From DASPWV01 sp046727855 (GTDB lineage Bacteria > Acidobacteriota > Vicinamibacteria > Vicinamibacterales > UBA2999): a stretch of DNA of 17,858 nucleotides. Position numbers and translations under genes: made by a program. Location of the stretch: NCBI GenBank assembly GCA_046727855.1, contig JBKPDL010000076.1, positions 1 to 17,858 on the forward strand, given 5' to 3'. A model generated the notes under the pieces. That model worked only from the letters and a program-made list of their open reading frames with translations. It searched no databases and was not told the DNA's origin. Positions 1-9,000 of the stretch are shown one piece after another (within the stretch, counting starts at the first letter, position 1; each line of letters opens with the position of its first letter).

Positions 1-2
1 CG

Positions 3-1298
3 GTTCTGCGTGGTGTCGGGTGTGCCATCGCCTTGCCCTGGCTGGAGTCGCTGCCGGCGTGGGCCGGCACCATCACGCAATCGGGTGTGACGACCAACTT
101 CCCGAAACGCTTTGCCGTGATGTTCATGGGCAATGGCATCAACGGCAATCACTGGTGGGCGCGCGGCAACGGCGCCGAAATGAAGTTGAGCAAGTCGCTG
201 GCGCCGCTCGAGCCGCTGAAGCACAAGATCAACGTCATCAACGGCCTCTTCAATAAACCCGCGGTCGGCATTGGCATTCATCCCGGTCAAACCGGCCAGT
301 TGCTGACCGGCACGGCGATCCAGAAGGGGCCGAACGTCCGTTCCGGCATCTCGATGGATCAGTTGCTAGCCAACCGTATCGGCCAGGACACGCCGCACCC
401 GAGCATCGTGCTCGCCTGCGAGCAGCCGATGACCGGCTATCACGAGACCAACTTCTCCATGGCCTACAGCTCGCACATCTCGTGGCAAAGCGCCGACTCA
501 CCGGTTCCGAACGAGGTGTATCCGTCGCTCGCATTCGACAATCTGTTCGAAAATCGCGGCAGTCTTCGCAACAAGAGCGTGCTCGATCGCGTTCGCGATC
601 GCGCCGCGACGTTGACGCGACAAGTGAGTTCAACGGATCGCGTCAAGCTGGATGAGTACCTGACGAGCGTCCGCGAGATCGAGCGGCAGATCGAACGGAT
701 GCGAATGGCCAAGGACCAGGCGGACGAACGCGCGAAGGACAGGAATGTGCCGGCATTGGCGATGGAACGGCCGGCCAACGGATTGCCCGAGGACCTGCGC
801 GATCATACCCGCTTGATGTGCGACATCATCGCGCTGGCGTTCCAGACCGACAAGACGCGCGTGACCTCGATTCTGCTCGCTCGCGATCTCTCGTCTTTGT
901 ACTATCCGTTCCTCGACGTGCGCGAAGGCCATCACGGCGCGTCGCACGACGATTTGTCCGACGGCTACGAACGCATTTCGCGGTTCCACCTGAGCCAGTT
1001 GGCTTACCTTGCGCAGAAACTCGACGCCATGCCCGAAGGCGAGGGCAGCGTGCTCGACAACTGCTGCATCATGTGGCTGTCCAACATGTGGGCCGGATGG
1101 AAACACGACAACATGAAGGTTCCGGTGGTCCTAGCCGGCGGTCTGGGCGGAACTCTCGAAACCGGGCGAGCGCTGGACTATCTTTATGCCGGCGACGAGA
1201 ACCGCAAGCTATGCAGCCTCTATCTGTCGATCATGGATCGCATGGGAGTGTCGCTTGATCACTTCGGAGATGCCCAGACGCGCCTCGCTGGCGTGTAG
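3..1298 (+). CDS. DUF1552 family secreted protein, 5'-truncated
   Basis: The reading frame is open from the first bases of the window, so the true start lies upstream. The first visible residues (LRGVGCAIALPWLESL) match the hydrophobic part of the Tat-type leader usual in DUF1552 proteins; the twin-arginine pair itself is outside the window. The body has family hallmarks: an early KRFAVMFMGNG stretch, a long charged helical region around the SVREIERQIERMRMAKDQ segment, and the C-terminal WLSNMWAGWKHDNMKVPVVL and GGLGGTLETGRALDYL segments. About 430 residues are visible, close to full length. DUF1552 proteins have no established activity; they are exported and common in Planctomycetota, Acidobacteriota and Verrucomicrobiota, often beside DUF1592-type cytochrome proteins. 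Its 3' end overlaps the next gene by 29 bp, which suggests translational coupling with the cytochrome c. Family assignment is firm, function unknown. Confidence 0.9.
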   Translation, partial: VLRGVGCAIALPWLESLPAWAGTITQSGVTTNFPKRFAVMFMGNGINGNHWWARGNGAEMKLSKSLAPLEPLKHKINVINGLFNKPAVGIGIHPGQTGQLLTGTAIQKGPNVRSGISMDQLLANRIGQDTPHPSIVLACEQPMTGYHETNFSMAYSSHISWQSADSPVPNEVYPSLAFDNLFENRGSLRNKSVLDRVRDRAATLTRQVSSTDRVKLDEYLTSVREIERQIERMRMAKDQADERAKDRNVPALAMERPANGLPEDLRDHTRLMCDIIALAFQTDKTRVTSILLARDLSSLYYPFLDVREGHHGASHDDLSDGYERISRFHLSQLAYLAQKLDAMPEGEGSVLDNCCIMWLSNMWAGWKHDNMKVPVVLAGGLGGTLETGRALDYLYAGDENRKLCSLYLSIMDRMGVSLDHFGDAQTRLAGV

Positions 1299-2076
1299 CG
1301 CATTCGCCCTGGCTGGCGCGCTGGCGCTGGCCCAGGAACCGTCCCCGACGCATCCGCCGGGGAAGAACCCGCATCTTGGCAACAAAGCGTCAATCCGCAC
1401 CGGGATGACGCTGTACCGCGTTCGCTGCGGTGATTGCCATGGTCTCGATGCGACCGGCTATCGCGGTCCGGATCTCACGGCCGCTATCGCCGGCGGCGCG
1501 ACCGATGAGCGGCTGTTTCAGACGATTCGCAAGGGCGTGCCCGGCACTGAGATGCCGCCGACCAACGCCGCCGATGACGATCTGCTGATGATCATCGCGT
1601 ATCTGCGAAACCTCGAGACGGCGGCACCGGTGGAGAAGCCGATCGGGAATGTCGAGAACGGCGCGCGCCTGTTTGCGTCGCAGTGCGCCACCTGTCATCT
1701 CGTGTCGGGCCGCGGCGGACGTCTCGGTCCAGACCTCTCGCGCATCGGCGTCGCGCGCTCGCGGAGCGCGCTCACGCGCGAGATTCGCACGCCATCGGAA
1801 TGGATCGGGCTGGCGTTTGAGACCGTCACCCTGGTGACCAAAGATGGCCAAAAGGTGCGCGGCGTGAAGAAGAACGAAGACGTGTTTTCGATTCAGGTGA
1901 TGGATGTGCGCGAGCGGATTCAGGGCTACCTGCGCGCCGACCTCAAGGAGGTCGTTTACGAGAAAGAGTCGCTGATGCCGGTCTACGACCCCGAGCGCTT
2001 GAGCGAAAGCGATTTGAACGATCTCCTTGGTTATCTCATGACGCTGCGCGGCACGCAGCCCTCGTCCGATCGGTAG
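1270..2076 (+). CDS. Exported di-heme cytochrome c with C-terminal heme-binding-type tail
   Basis: The 268-residue product has a signal peptide (hydrophobic residues 7-21 ending ALALAQ) and two heme c attachment sites, CGDCH at residues 53-57 and CATCH at 139-143. An MPP motif with Met95 fits the axial ligand of the first heme. The second domain (GGRLGPDLSRIG onward, then TPSEWIGLAFETVTLVTKDG) resembles the putative heme-binding domain family TIGR02603. Expected role: periplasmic electron carrier accepting electrons from the PQQ dehydrogenase encoded 10 bp downstream. ATG 1270 gives a proper leader, but its GGAG sits directly against the start; an in-frame TTG at 1255 has GGGAG (1244-1248) six bases upstream and is a plausible alternative that only adds five residues to the leader. 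The gene overlaps the DUF1552 gene by 29 bp. Confidence 0.9.
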   Translation: MPRRASLACSAFALAGALALAQEPSPTHPPGKNPHLGNKASIRTGMTLYRVRCGDCHGLDATGYRGPDLTAAIAGGATDERLFQTIRKGVPGTEMPPTNAADDDLLMIIAYLRNLETAAPVEKPIGNVENGARLFASQCATCHLVSGRGGRLGPDLSRIGVARSRSALTREIRTPSEWIGLAFETVTLVTKDGQKVRGVKKNEDVFSIQVMDVRERIQGYLRADLKEVVYEKESLMPVYDPERLSESDLNDLLGYLMTLRGTQPSSDR

Positions 2077-2086
2077 GAGAGACCCG

Positions 2087-3700
2087 ATGCGCGCTGTATT
2101 AATGATCGTGCTGTGCTCCGCCACGCTCGCCGCGCAACAGAGCGGCGCGCCCGGAGTGACGTATCAGGATTTGCTCGCCGGCCTCAAGGATCCCACGCGC
2201 TGGCTCACCTACTCGGGCGATTACCACGGCCATCGCCACAGTCCACTCACGCAGATCACGCCCGCCAACGTCGATCAGCTCACGGCGCAGTGGACGTTTC
2301 AGACCGGCGTGCTCGGCACCTTTCAAGCAACGCCTGTCGTGATCGACGGTGTCATTTACCTCACCGGGTTCAACAACAATGCGTGGGCGATCGACGCGCG
2401 CTCCGGGCGGCAGATCTGGCGCTATCGCCGCGAGTTGCCGGACGACCTGCACAACTGCTGCGGCCCAGTGAATCGCGGATTCGCCGTGCTCGGCGAGCGC
2501 CTGTTCATGACGACAATCGACGCGCACCTGCTGGCGCTGGACATGAAGACCGGTACCGTGCTCGACGACGTCAAGCTCGAGGACTATAAGGTCGGGTATT
2601 CGGCGACGGTTGCGCCGCTGGTGGTCAAGAACATGGTGATCATCGGCATCGCCGGAGCGGAGTACGGCATTCGCGGCTTCATCGAAGCGTACGACGCGCA
2701 AACGATGAAGAAGATCTGGCGCTTCCATACTGTTGCGGGTCCGGAAGATCCGGGCGGCAAGAGCTGGCCGCCGGGGGAGTCTTACCTGCGCGGCGGCGGA
2801 TCGATCTGGGTGACCGGCACGTACGATCCCGAGCAGAACCTGGTCTTCTTCGGCACCGGCAATCCCGGGCCGGATTACTACAGCGCCAACCGAGAAGGCG
2901 ACAACCTTTACACGGCATCGCTCGTCGCGCTCGATGCGGACAGCGGCAAGATGAAGTGGCACTACCAGTTCACGCCGCACGACGTCCACGACTGGGATGC
3001 GACGCAGGTGCCCGTGCTTGGCGAGCTCACGATCGACAACCAGCCACGCAAGGTGGTGATGTTTGCCAATCGCAACGGCTTCTTTTACACGCTCGATCGC
3101 GTCACCGGGAAAGTGATCGTCGCCAAGCCGTTCGTCGAGACGACGTGGGCGAAGGAGATCAGCAGCGTCACGGGCCGGCCAATCTTGCTGCCGGGGAATC
3201 ATCCCAACGAGCAGGGCACGCGTACCTGCCCGGATCTCGGCGGCGGCACCAACTTCATGTCGCCGTCTTACGACCCGACCTCGAAGCTGTTCTTCGTGAC
3301 CGCGCGCGAAACGTGCGCGACCTATTTTGCGTTCGATCAGGAGTTCAAGCCCGGCGTGCAGTGGATGGCGGGCGGAACGGTGCGCCCGCGCGATCAGAAA
3401 AACTTCGGCGCGCTGCGCGCAATCGACCCGGTGACGGCGGAACGCAAGTGGGAATTCCGCTATACCTCGGTCTCTGCGTCCGGTGTATTGACCACGGCAT
3501 CCGGTCTCGTATTTGCCGGCGACGGTGACGGCAACATCATGGCGTTCGAATCGCGGACCGGCAAAAACCTCTGGCACTACCAGCTTGGTTCATCGCTGCG
3601 TTCGACGGCGGGGACGACGTACATGCTCGACGGCCGGCAGTATTTGCTGGTGCCCGCCGGCAGCATGCTGACCGCGTTTGCGCTGCGGCAGCCAGGTTAA
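2087..3700 (+). CDS. Periplasmic PQQ-dependent alcohol dehydrogenase (quinoprotein)
   Basis: This 537-residue quinoprotein has a short signal peptide (about residues 1-16, cleavage near LAAQQ) and an eight-bladed propeller-type sequence. Diagnostic motifs: adjacent cysteines C124-C125 in HNCCGPVNRG, the vicinal disulfide next to PQQ; GAEYGIRGF with E192, GTGNPGPDY with N259 and PHDVHDWDATQ with D302. By homology to methanol dehydrogenase E192, N259 and D302 would bind calcium and D302 would act in catalysis. ANRNGFFYTLDR and GGGTNFMSPSYDP are further family segments. It lacks the C-terminal cytochrome domain of quinohemoproteins, so the separate upstream cytochrome c is the likely electron acceptor. 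An AGGAGA (2075-2080) sits six bases before ATG and overlaps the stop of the cytochrome gene. The substrate cannot be read from sequence; glucose-type membrane enzymes are unlikely because there are no N-terminal membrane helices. Confidence 0.94.
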   Translation: MRAVLMIVLCSATLAAQQSGAPGVTYQDLLAGLKDPTRWLTYSGDYHGHRHSPLTQITPANVDQLTAQWTFQTGVLGTFQATPVVIDGVIYLTGFNNNAWAIDARSGRQIWRYRRELPDDLHNCCGPVNRGFAVLGERLFMTTIDAHLLALDMKTGTVLDDVKLEDYKVGYSATVAPLVVKNMVIIGIAGAEYGIRGFIEAYDAQTMKKIWRFHTVAGPEDPGGKSWPPGESYLRGGGSIWVTGTYDPEQNLVFFGTGNPGPDYYSANREGDNLYTASLVALDADSGKMKWHYQFTPHDVHDWDATQVPVLGELTIDNQPRKVVMFANRNGFFYTLDRVTGKVIVAKPFVETTWAKEISSVTGRPILLPGNHPNEQGTRTCPDLGGGTNFMSPSYDPTSKLFFVTARETCATYFAFDQEFKPGVQWMAGGTVRPRDQKNFGALRAIDPVTAERKWEFRYTSVSASGVLTTASGLVFAGDGDGNIMAFESRTGKNLWHYQLGSSLRSTAGTTYMLDGRQYLLVPAGSMLTAFALRQPG

Positions 3701-3719
3701 GACACTCTTCATCGTGTAG

Positions 3720-3738
3720 CGCGGGCCTTTAGCCCGCG
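3720..3738. terminator. Hairpin between convergent genes
   Basis: A perfect 7-bp GC stem, CGCGGGC paired with GCCCGCG, encloses a 5-base loop (CTTTA) in the 43-bp gap between the PQQ dehydrogenase stop and the stop of the minus-strand VOC gene. The position suits a bidirectional terminator, but there is no clear T tract on either side. Sequences of the type GTAGCGCGGGCTTTAGCCCGCG also occur as dispersed palindromes in acidobacterial intergenic DNA, as far as I recall, so it may be a copy of such a repeat. Confidence 0.45.
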
Positions 3739-3743
3739 ATGTC

Positions 3744-4451
3744 TTACCGCAGCTCGACCCTCCCACGCGAGCTGTCAATCGTTGCGATTAGCGTCGGCGT
3801 CGATCCGCGGGTTACTGGCAGCGCTACGCCCAGCTGCCCAAGCATCGTCTGCACCCGATCGGCGTCAGGATGCTCCGCGTGCAGACTCACCAGGCGTCCA
3901 CCCGGTGCCGCGCTCTCCGCGGGATGCGGCGTGCGGCCCCAATCGATGAAGAAGGGAACGATGCCGTCCGCCACTACCGTGCGCGGATCGGTGTAGCGCC
4001 ACGTCAGAAGCAAGCCATCGGGACGTTTGCGGCTGCCGTTACCGAGCTCGCCCAGCGTGATGCCGTGTTTTCGCGCCTCGTCGACGTGTTTCGCCAGGTC
4101 GCTTTCTTTCGCCGCCCAGGTCACGAGCCGCGGTTCTGAAAGATCGTCGATGCCGAATTGGCGGGCACGATCGGGTTTTGCCTGCTCGGGATCCGGTCCG
4201 ATGATCTCGATGTAGGTGCGCGGGCCGAGCGAGATCAAGGCGTTGCGCGTTCCGCGCCCAGGGTGCTGTCCACCTGGAGACGCGCGCACGTCGAGAAGCC
4301 TCTCGAGCCGCTCGATGCCGGTATTCAGATCCGGTGTGGCGTACACGAGGTGATCGACCATGTCGAGCAACGCCGCGTGCGGCGTTTGCGCGAGTGTTGA
4401 CACCGCAAGCGCCGACGTTATCACGAGCGCGAGGGCAGCGGGCTGTTTCAT
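3744..4451 (-). CDS. Exported VOC/glyoxalase-like domain protein
   Basis: The 235-residue protein has a signal peptide (MKQPAALALVITSALAVSTLAQ) followed by a vicinal-oxygen-chelate fold of the Glyoxalase_3 type: MVDHLVYATPDLNTGIERLE near residues 31-50, RNALISLGPRTYIEIIGPDP, and the pairing PFFIDWGRTPHP further on. His34 (MVDHLVY) and Glu in YIEIIGP are at positions normally used for metal binding in this superfamily. Family members are mostly uncharacterised, so no reaction is proposed. An exported version is less usual than the cytosolic form. The start ATG has no convincing Shine-Dalgarno sequence; the leader peptide is the reason for choosing it. The gene converges on the PQQ dehydrogenase and appears to be transcribed alone. 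Confidence 0.85.
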   Translation of the reverse strand: MKQPAALALVITSALAVSTLAQTPHAALLDMVDHLVYATPDLNTGIERLERLLDVRASPGGQHPGRGTRNALISLGPRTYIEIIGPDPEQAKPDRARQFGIDDLSEPRLVTWAAKESDLAKHVDEARKHGITLGELGNGSRKRPDGLLLTWRYTDPRTVVADGIVPFFIDWGRTPHPAESAAPGGRLVSLHAEHPDADRVQTMLGQLGVALPVTRGSTPTLIATIDSSRGRVELR

Positions 4452-4829
4452 AGGATCGTTTTACACCAGGCGCGTGACCAGCCGACGTCGAGCGTTCGCG
4501 GCGAAAACCCTCCGGCGCCTTCCGCAAAGCGAAGTCTCACAAAGCGATGCTGACCATCCGCGCCAAGGAAATCGGCTCAGCAGGCCGATCAAATCGCTCC
4601 ACCGCACCGACGTCACATACCTGCCGCACACGCTGCGTCTGCGGGCAATCCACTCCACTGCGATGACATTCGCCGCGGTGGCGGCGCGCAGCGGCAGCGA
4701 GTCTGGATCTGCGGCGGGCGATTTGACTGCCTTCGTGTGTACGGCCTGCTTCGACGATTTTTTGTCGCGAATGGCCAGCATCGCCGGAACGCTCGGCGGC
4801 GCAGACCTGCGCGATAAACAGCTTGGAAA
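4452..4829. other. Gene-poor stretch
   Basis: No open frame here resembles a known protein. Frames of 86-171 codons exist on both strands but have no recognisable motifs, no ribosome binding site and compositions rich in Arg, Ser and Ala that are typical of non-coding GC-rich DNA. It lies between the VOC gene and a gene remnant, so part of it may be decayed coding sequence, but I cannot identify what. A promoter for the VOC gene should lie in its left part; I could not recognise one. Confidence 0.5.
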
Positions 4830-4946
4830 CTACCAGGGCATCTGCCGCTTCGTGATCTTGCGGCCCACGTCATAGCCGCCCGTGCAGATCATGACGCCCT
4901 CTTTGAGCATCTGCTCGACGTTCTTGTTCGGCGCGCTGATCACCTG
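4830..4946 (-). pseudogene. 3' remnant of a lost gene, possibly HpcH/HpaI aldolase-like
   Basis: A 38-codon stretch ending in TAG (4830-4832) reads like the C-terminus of a real protein, including APNKNVEQMLKEGVMICTGG and KITKRQMPW. Nearly every third codon position is G or C, as in the neighbouring genes, whereas the surrounding DNA lacks such bias in any frame. No start codon with a ribosome site is present and an in-frame TGA lies nine codons further upstream (near 4976). The first bases overlap the end of the aldose epimerase frame. The best guess from the wording is the tail of an HpcH/HpaI aldolase/citrate-lyase family enzyme, but this is recollection rather than alignment. It could be the scar of a deletion that removed most of a gene downstream of the epimerase. 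Confidence 0.4.
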
Positions 4947-6034
4947 TAAGAGTTGCGAGGAGAAGGAGCATCACGAGTGTCCTGGCTTTTGACGATCCCT
5001 CTGGTTTTTTCCGCGGGTACGAACCCACTTGGCTTGATCCAGAAGCTCTCCTGCCAGACTCCGCCCGGCGCGATCGTTTGCAGTTCCTTGTAAACACCTC
5101 TATGTGCGAGATTGAGCGCGTTGGTGATGCCGGCCATCGGCTCGAAGCAGATGAAATCGCGTGCCGCAGGCGCATAGAGGACCAACGCGCGGAAGTTTGG
5201 TCCCACCGTGACATCGAGCCGCTGCGACTTTCCTCGTACGGTCATCGTCGCGCGCCCGCGTGCGTCTCGCTCCAGATCGCTGAAGACATCGTCGAGATTC
5301 AGATCCTTGAGCGGCGTCGCAGCTGTCGAACCCAGTAGTTTCATTGCCGGTTCCGCTTCGCCGGTGGGCACTTTGTTGTCCGCCAGCAGCCATCGCGTGC
5401 GTGCCGCAACTGAAATTGTCCACTCGTCGCGGGGAGCATCGGTCAGCTGAAAGTACGGGTGAAACCCGATCGCCACCGGCATCGGTTCGCTACTCAGGTT
5501 CTTCAGCGTCGTTCTGACCTCGAGCGTGCCGTCCCGCAGCACGTGCATCACCTCGATCTCGTGCGCGAACGGCCACTGCTTCATCCACATCGGTTCGCGA
5601 AAAAATTCGAGCCGGCTCGTCACCGACGCCGAGTCCGCGTGCGAGCTGAAGTCGACACGCTGCCAGCGATCCGTGGTCTGCAAAAAGCCGTGAATCGGAA
5701 TCGGCGCGCGAACGTTGCCGAGCGAGAGATCGAACGCGTATTTCTTTCCGTTGGCGTAGAACGCCGGCTCGTCGAGGCGATTCGCCCAGGGCGCGAGCAG
5801 CGGAATGCCGCCGCCGGGCCAGCGCACCACCTCGTGGCCGTTGACGTTCATCGAATAGACGGTGTTGCCCCGCGGGGCGATTGAAACGGTGGTGTGGTGC
5901 GCCGAATCTTCGAGCTGGACGCCGTCACCGGTATTGCGGACGGCGTACGGTTGCCCGGCCCACGCGAGGGCGACGGAGATCGCGAGGGCCGGCGAGGCGA
6001 TGGAGATCAGCGCGCGCCGGTATTTTCGTACCAT
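4940..6034 (-). CDS. Exported aldose 1-epimerase (galactose mutarotase family)
   Basis: The enzyme interconverts alpha and beta anomers of aldoses. The 364-residue product keeps the active-site set of the family: N85-R86 in APWANRL, H115 in IPIHGFL, H192 in IGFHPYF, and E298 in CFEPMAGITNALN, matching the two catalytic histidines and glutamate known from galactose mutarotase. A signal peptide (MVRKYRRALISIASPALAISVALAWAG) puts it outside the cytoplasm, whereas GalM is normally cytosolic. ATG 6034 is chosen over the upstream in-frame ATG 6064 because it begins exactly at this leader; neither has a good ribosome site. The start overlaps the end of the 1319-residue fusion gene by 28 bp, so translation is probably coupled. 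The core ends at FWIKPSGF; about 27 extra residues follow, possibly because the original stop region was altered by the deletion inferred just downstream. Confidence 0.9.
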   Translation of the reverse strand: MVRKYRRALISIASPALAISVALAWAGQPYAVRNTGDGVQLEDSAHHTTVSIAPRGNTVYSMNVNGHEVVRWPGGGIPLLAPWANRLDEPAFYANGKKYAFDLSLGNVRAPIPIHGFLQTTDRWQRVDFSSHADSASVTSRLEFFREPMWMKQWPFAHEIEVMHVLRDGTLEVRTTLKNLSSEPMPVAIGFHPYFQLTDAPRDEWTISVAARTRWLLADNKVPTGEAEPAMKLLGSTAATPLKDLNLDDVFSDLERDARGRATMTVRGKSQRLDVTVGPNFRALVLYAPAARDFICFEPMAGITNALNLAHRGVYKELQTIAPGGVWQESFWIKPSGFVPAEKTRGIVKSQDTRDAPSPRNSYR

Positions 6035-9000
6035 TTCAGGTTTGCGGTCGCCGTGCCGATGCACACCATGTCCGGCCGCCGATCGCCATTGAGATCGGCA
6101 ACCGAGCAGCCCGCCCCCGCCATGCCATCGTCCAGCACGCTCTTGCTCCAGACGTTCGTCTTCGGATCGGTCAGGCGATAGAGATACACACTGCGTTTTC
6201 CGCCGCGCTCACCGGCGACCAGATCGTCGCGTCCATCTCCGTCGAAGTCGCCAACGACCAGCGTGTGGCCATCGGTGAGGGCGTCGTCGATGACGTTGCG
6301 CGTCCACGCCCCTTTCTCCTGTCGGTACACCGCCACCTGATTGCCATGCCACGGTTCGATCGTGGCCAGGAATCGCTCCTGACCGATGCGCCCAACGGCA
6401 ATGTCGCTGGCGCCGCTCTTCGGCCAGGGCGCCGGATCTCCCTTGGCAATCGCTGCTCGCGTCCAACGGCCGTTCTCGTATTCGTGCGCGAATACGCCGA
6501 GAAATCCCGCGCTCAGCAGCGCTTCGCGCGCCTTGTCCTTCCACGGCGTCACCCACAACCCGTGTACGACGCCTTCATCCGCTTCGCTGACAACCAGGCG
6601 TTTCCATTCGCCGGGACGGTAGTAGTAGATGCCGACGTGATCCCGATAGTCCGGCGCGACGGCGTTGGCGCCGATCAACGGGGCGTTGACGAGCACTTTG
6701 GTTCCCTTGCCGTCGATGTCGACGAAGCGCAGGCGATGCGTGGTCGGGATGCGATCGATTTCCTTGATCGACCACGGCTGCCTCGGATCGCCTTGATGCG
6801 TGAGTATTGAAAGCACGCCGGCGCTGCGCTCGTATACGTTTGAGAACTCGTGCGCCACCGCCAGTTCCGGGATGCCATCGTGATCGAGGTCGTGCGCCGC
6901 GACATTGATCAGACCGCTCACGCCGTTCACGAGCACGTGCTTCTCCCAGGTTGGATTCTCGTACCACGCCAGCTCCTTGAGGCCGCTGGCAAGCCCAATG
7001 ACATCGAGTTTGCCGTCGCGATTGAGATCGACCACCAGCGTCTGATAACCGCCGCGAAGATTGGTGTCGATGGTGTGCGCCACCAATGGTGATGACGGCG
7101 TTGCGGCCGTTGTGTCGCGCGGCAATTGCGCTGCGACGACCCGGCGAATCATCGCGTCGCCCTTGCTGTAGAGATACAACTCGCCGTCGGCGTCGATGGC
7201 AAAACGAACGTCGGCACGGCCACCCATGACCAGTCCCGGTGGTCCCGGCAAGTTAGGACGCTTGCCGCCGCGCGCGTGGTACGTGGCTTCGACGATGGGA
7301 TAGAAAGAGTCGTACACCTTTTTGCCCGCATCGGGTGAATCGTTGGGATCGTTCCACGCCACCTTCAGCGGATAAATCGCCGCGACCGTTTCCGCCTGGC
7401 CATCGTCAGCGGCCAGCATCTCTTTGTAATCCGCGTACCACGCGTGGCCGGTCGTGAGATCGGTGAACACGTATTTTCCGCGCAGGCTCGGAATCTGCCG
7501 GCCGTTGTAAACAAACCCGCTGCCGATCGCGTCACCACCTTTCGCGTCGTGACCGTACTGGATCACGGGATAGCTCGGCGTGAGCATGTGGCTCGTCGGC
7601 TGCTCGCCGATCTGCATTGGGATCTTGTCCACCGCCGGAAGCGGCGCCGTCTTGTTGTCCCGCTGCAGCAACTCGTTGCCTTCGCGCAGCGAGTAGCCGT
7701 AATTGCCCCCCTTGCGGACGATGTACGCGGTCTCCCAGGTTTGCAGGCCGACGGAGGCCGCAATGAGGTGATTGTTGGCGGGATTGGCAGGATCGATCGC
7801 CCAGCTCAAGCGATGCGGGTTGCGCAATCCATAGGCCCAAATCTCTTGGCGCGCGCCCGGCGTCGAGACAAACGGATTGTCGTTGGGGATGCGGTATCGG
7901 CCATTCTCGCTCACGCTGCTCGTCGAGACGTGCGCGTCGAGATCGGGAATGATGCGAAGAATCTTGCCTTCGAAGTTGTCGAGACGCTGTGGGTTGGATC
8001 GAATTTCGACGATCTTCGATTCGCCGGACGCGCCGTCCCCGCACTCGATGTAGAGGACTCGCCAATCGGAATCGCCGGGGCGTGCCGCCGGATTGAAGAT
8101 CAGGTCGCCCAGCGGGTGGCTGCGCGTATTCAGTTGCACACGGAACAGCTCGCGCGCGGTTCCCTCAAACGTCGTGTTCGACGGGTTGGTATCGGTCCAT
8201 GCGATAAGCACGCCCTCGTTTTGCACGGGCCCCGGTGTCTTGATCGGCGCCGTGGTGGTGTACCCGGTGACGTTGAAACCGGGGAAGCGCGAGTTATCGG
8301 GAAGGATCGAGGCCGTTGACGCCGGATCCTCCATGTGAGTCGTGTAAAACTGGCCGTTTTTCGTGTATTCGGGGTCGAGATAGAAGCCGTTCACCCCGTT
8401 GCCGTAGCCCTGTTGCACGAACAAGCGGCGGAAGACGCCGTTCTTGCCGGGATTCCCGTTGAAATTGAGGTACTCGGTGAACTGCTTGGTGGCCTTGTCG
8501 AAGATGTAGAGCGGTCCATTCAGATCGCTCATGAACAGCCGCCGCGCCCCGCCCACCTCTTCGCGAATCGTGTTGACGCGCGAGAGCAACACTTCGTTCG
8601 AACCTTTGCCGTCGAACACGCCGGTAACCGGTGTGGCAACGTAATCTTCGATCTCGAGCGTTGCCTCGGCATCCGCCGCCGGTATCCAGCGTCCCGCGCG
8701 CATCACGCGGTTGATCTTGATCGTGTTGTTGATGTCGGCGATTGGATCCGCGTCGAGCAGCACCAGATCGGCGGCCTTGCCCGCCTGAATCGATCCGTAC
8801 TCGGGATCCTCGCTGTGCGTGATCACGCGCGCCGCGTCGAGCGTGGCCGCGCGAATGGCCGCCAGCGGCGGCATCCCCGCCTCGACGTACATCTGGAGCT
8901 CGCGGTGCGTCGCATGGCCGAACGGCGTGACCTGCGAGGCCTCGGCGCCGCAATCGGTGCCGACGGCAATGCGGACGCCCGCGTCCGCCATCGCTTTAAT

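Noticed and set aside
1186..1269. Longer N-terminus for the cytochrome c starting at ATG 1186
   Set aside because: It would place 28 unrelated residues before the signal peptide and overlap the DUF1552 gene by more than 110 bp; ATG 1270 or TTG 1255 fits the leader.
2099..3577. 492-codon open frame antisense to the PQQ dehydrogenase
   Set aside because: Long antisense frames are common in GC-rich genes; the product is Arg/His/Val-rich with no motif, while the plus-strand frame has complete family signatures.
4360..4875. 171-codon plus-strand frame across the gene-poor stretch
   Set aside because: Starts inside the antisense VOC gene, has no ribosome site and no recognisable domain; third-position composition is not gene-like.
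7444..8319. 291-codon plus-strand frame opposite the fusion gene
   Set aside because: No recognisable motif, composition typical of a shadow frame, and the minus-strand frame is continuous through it.
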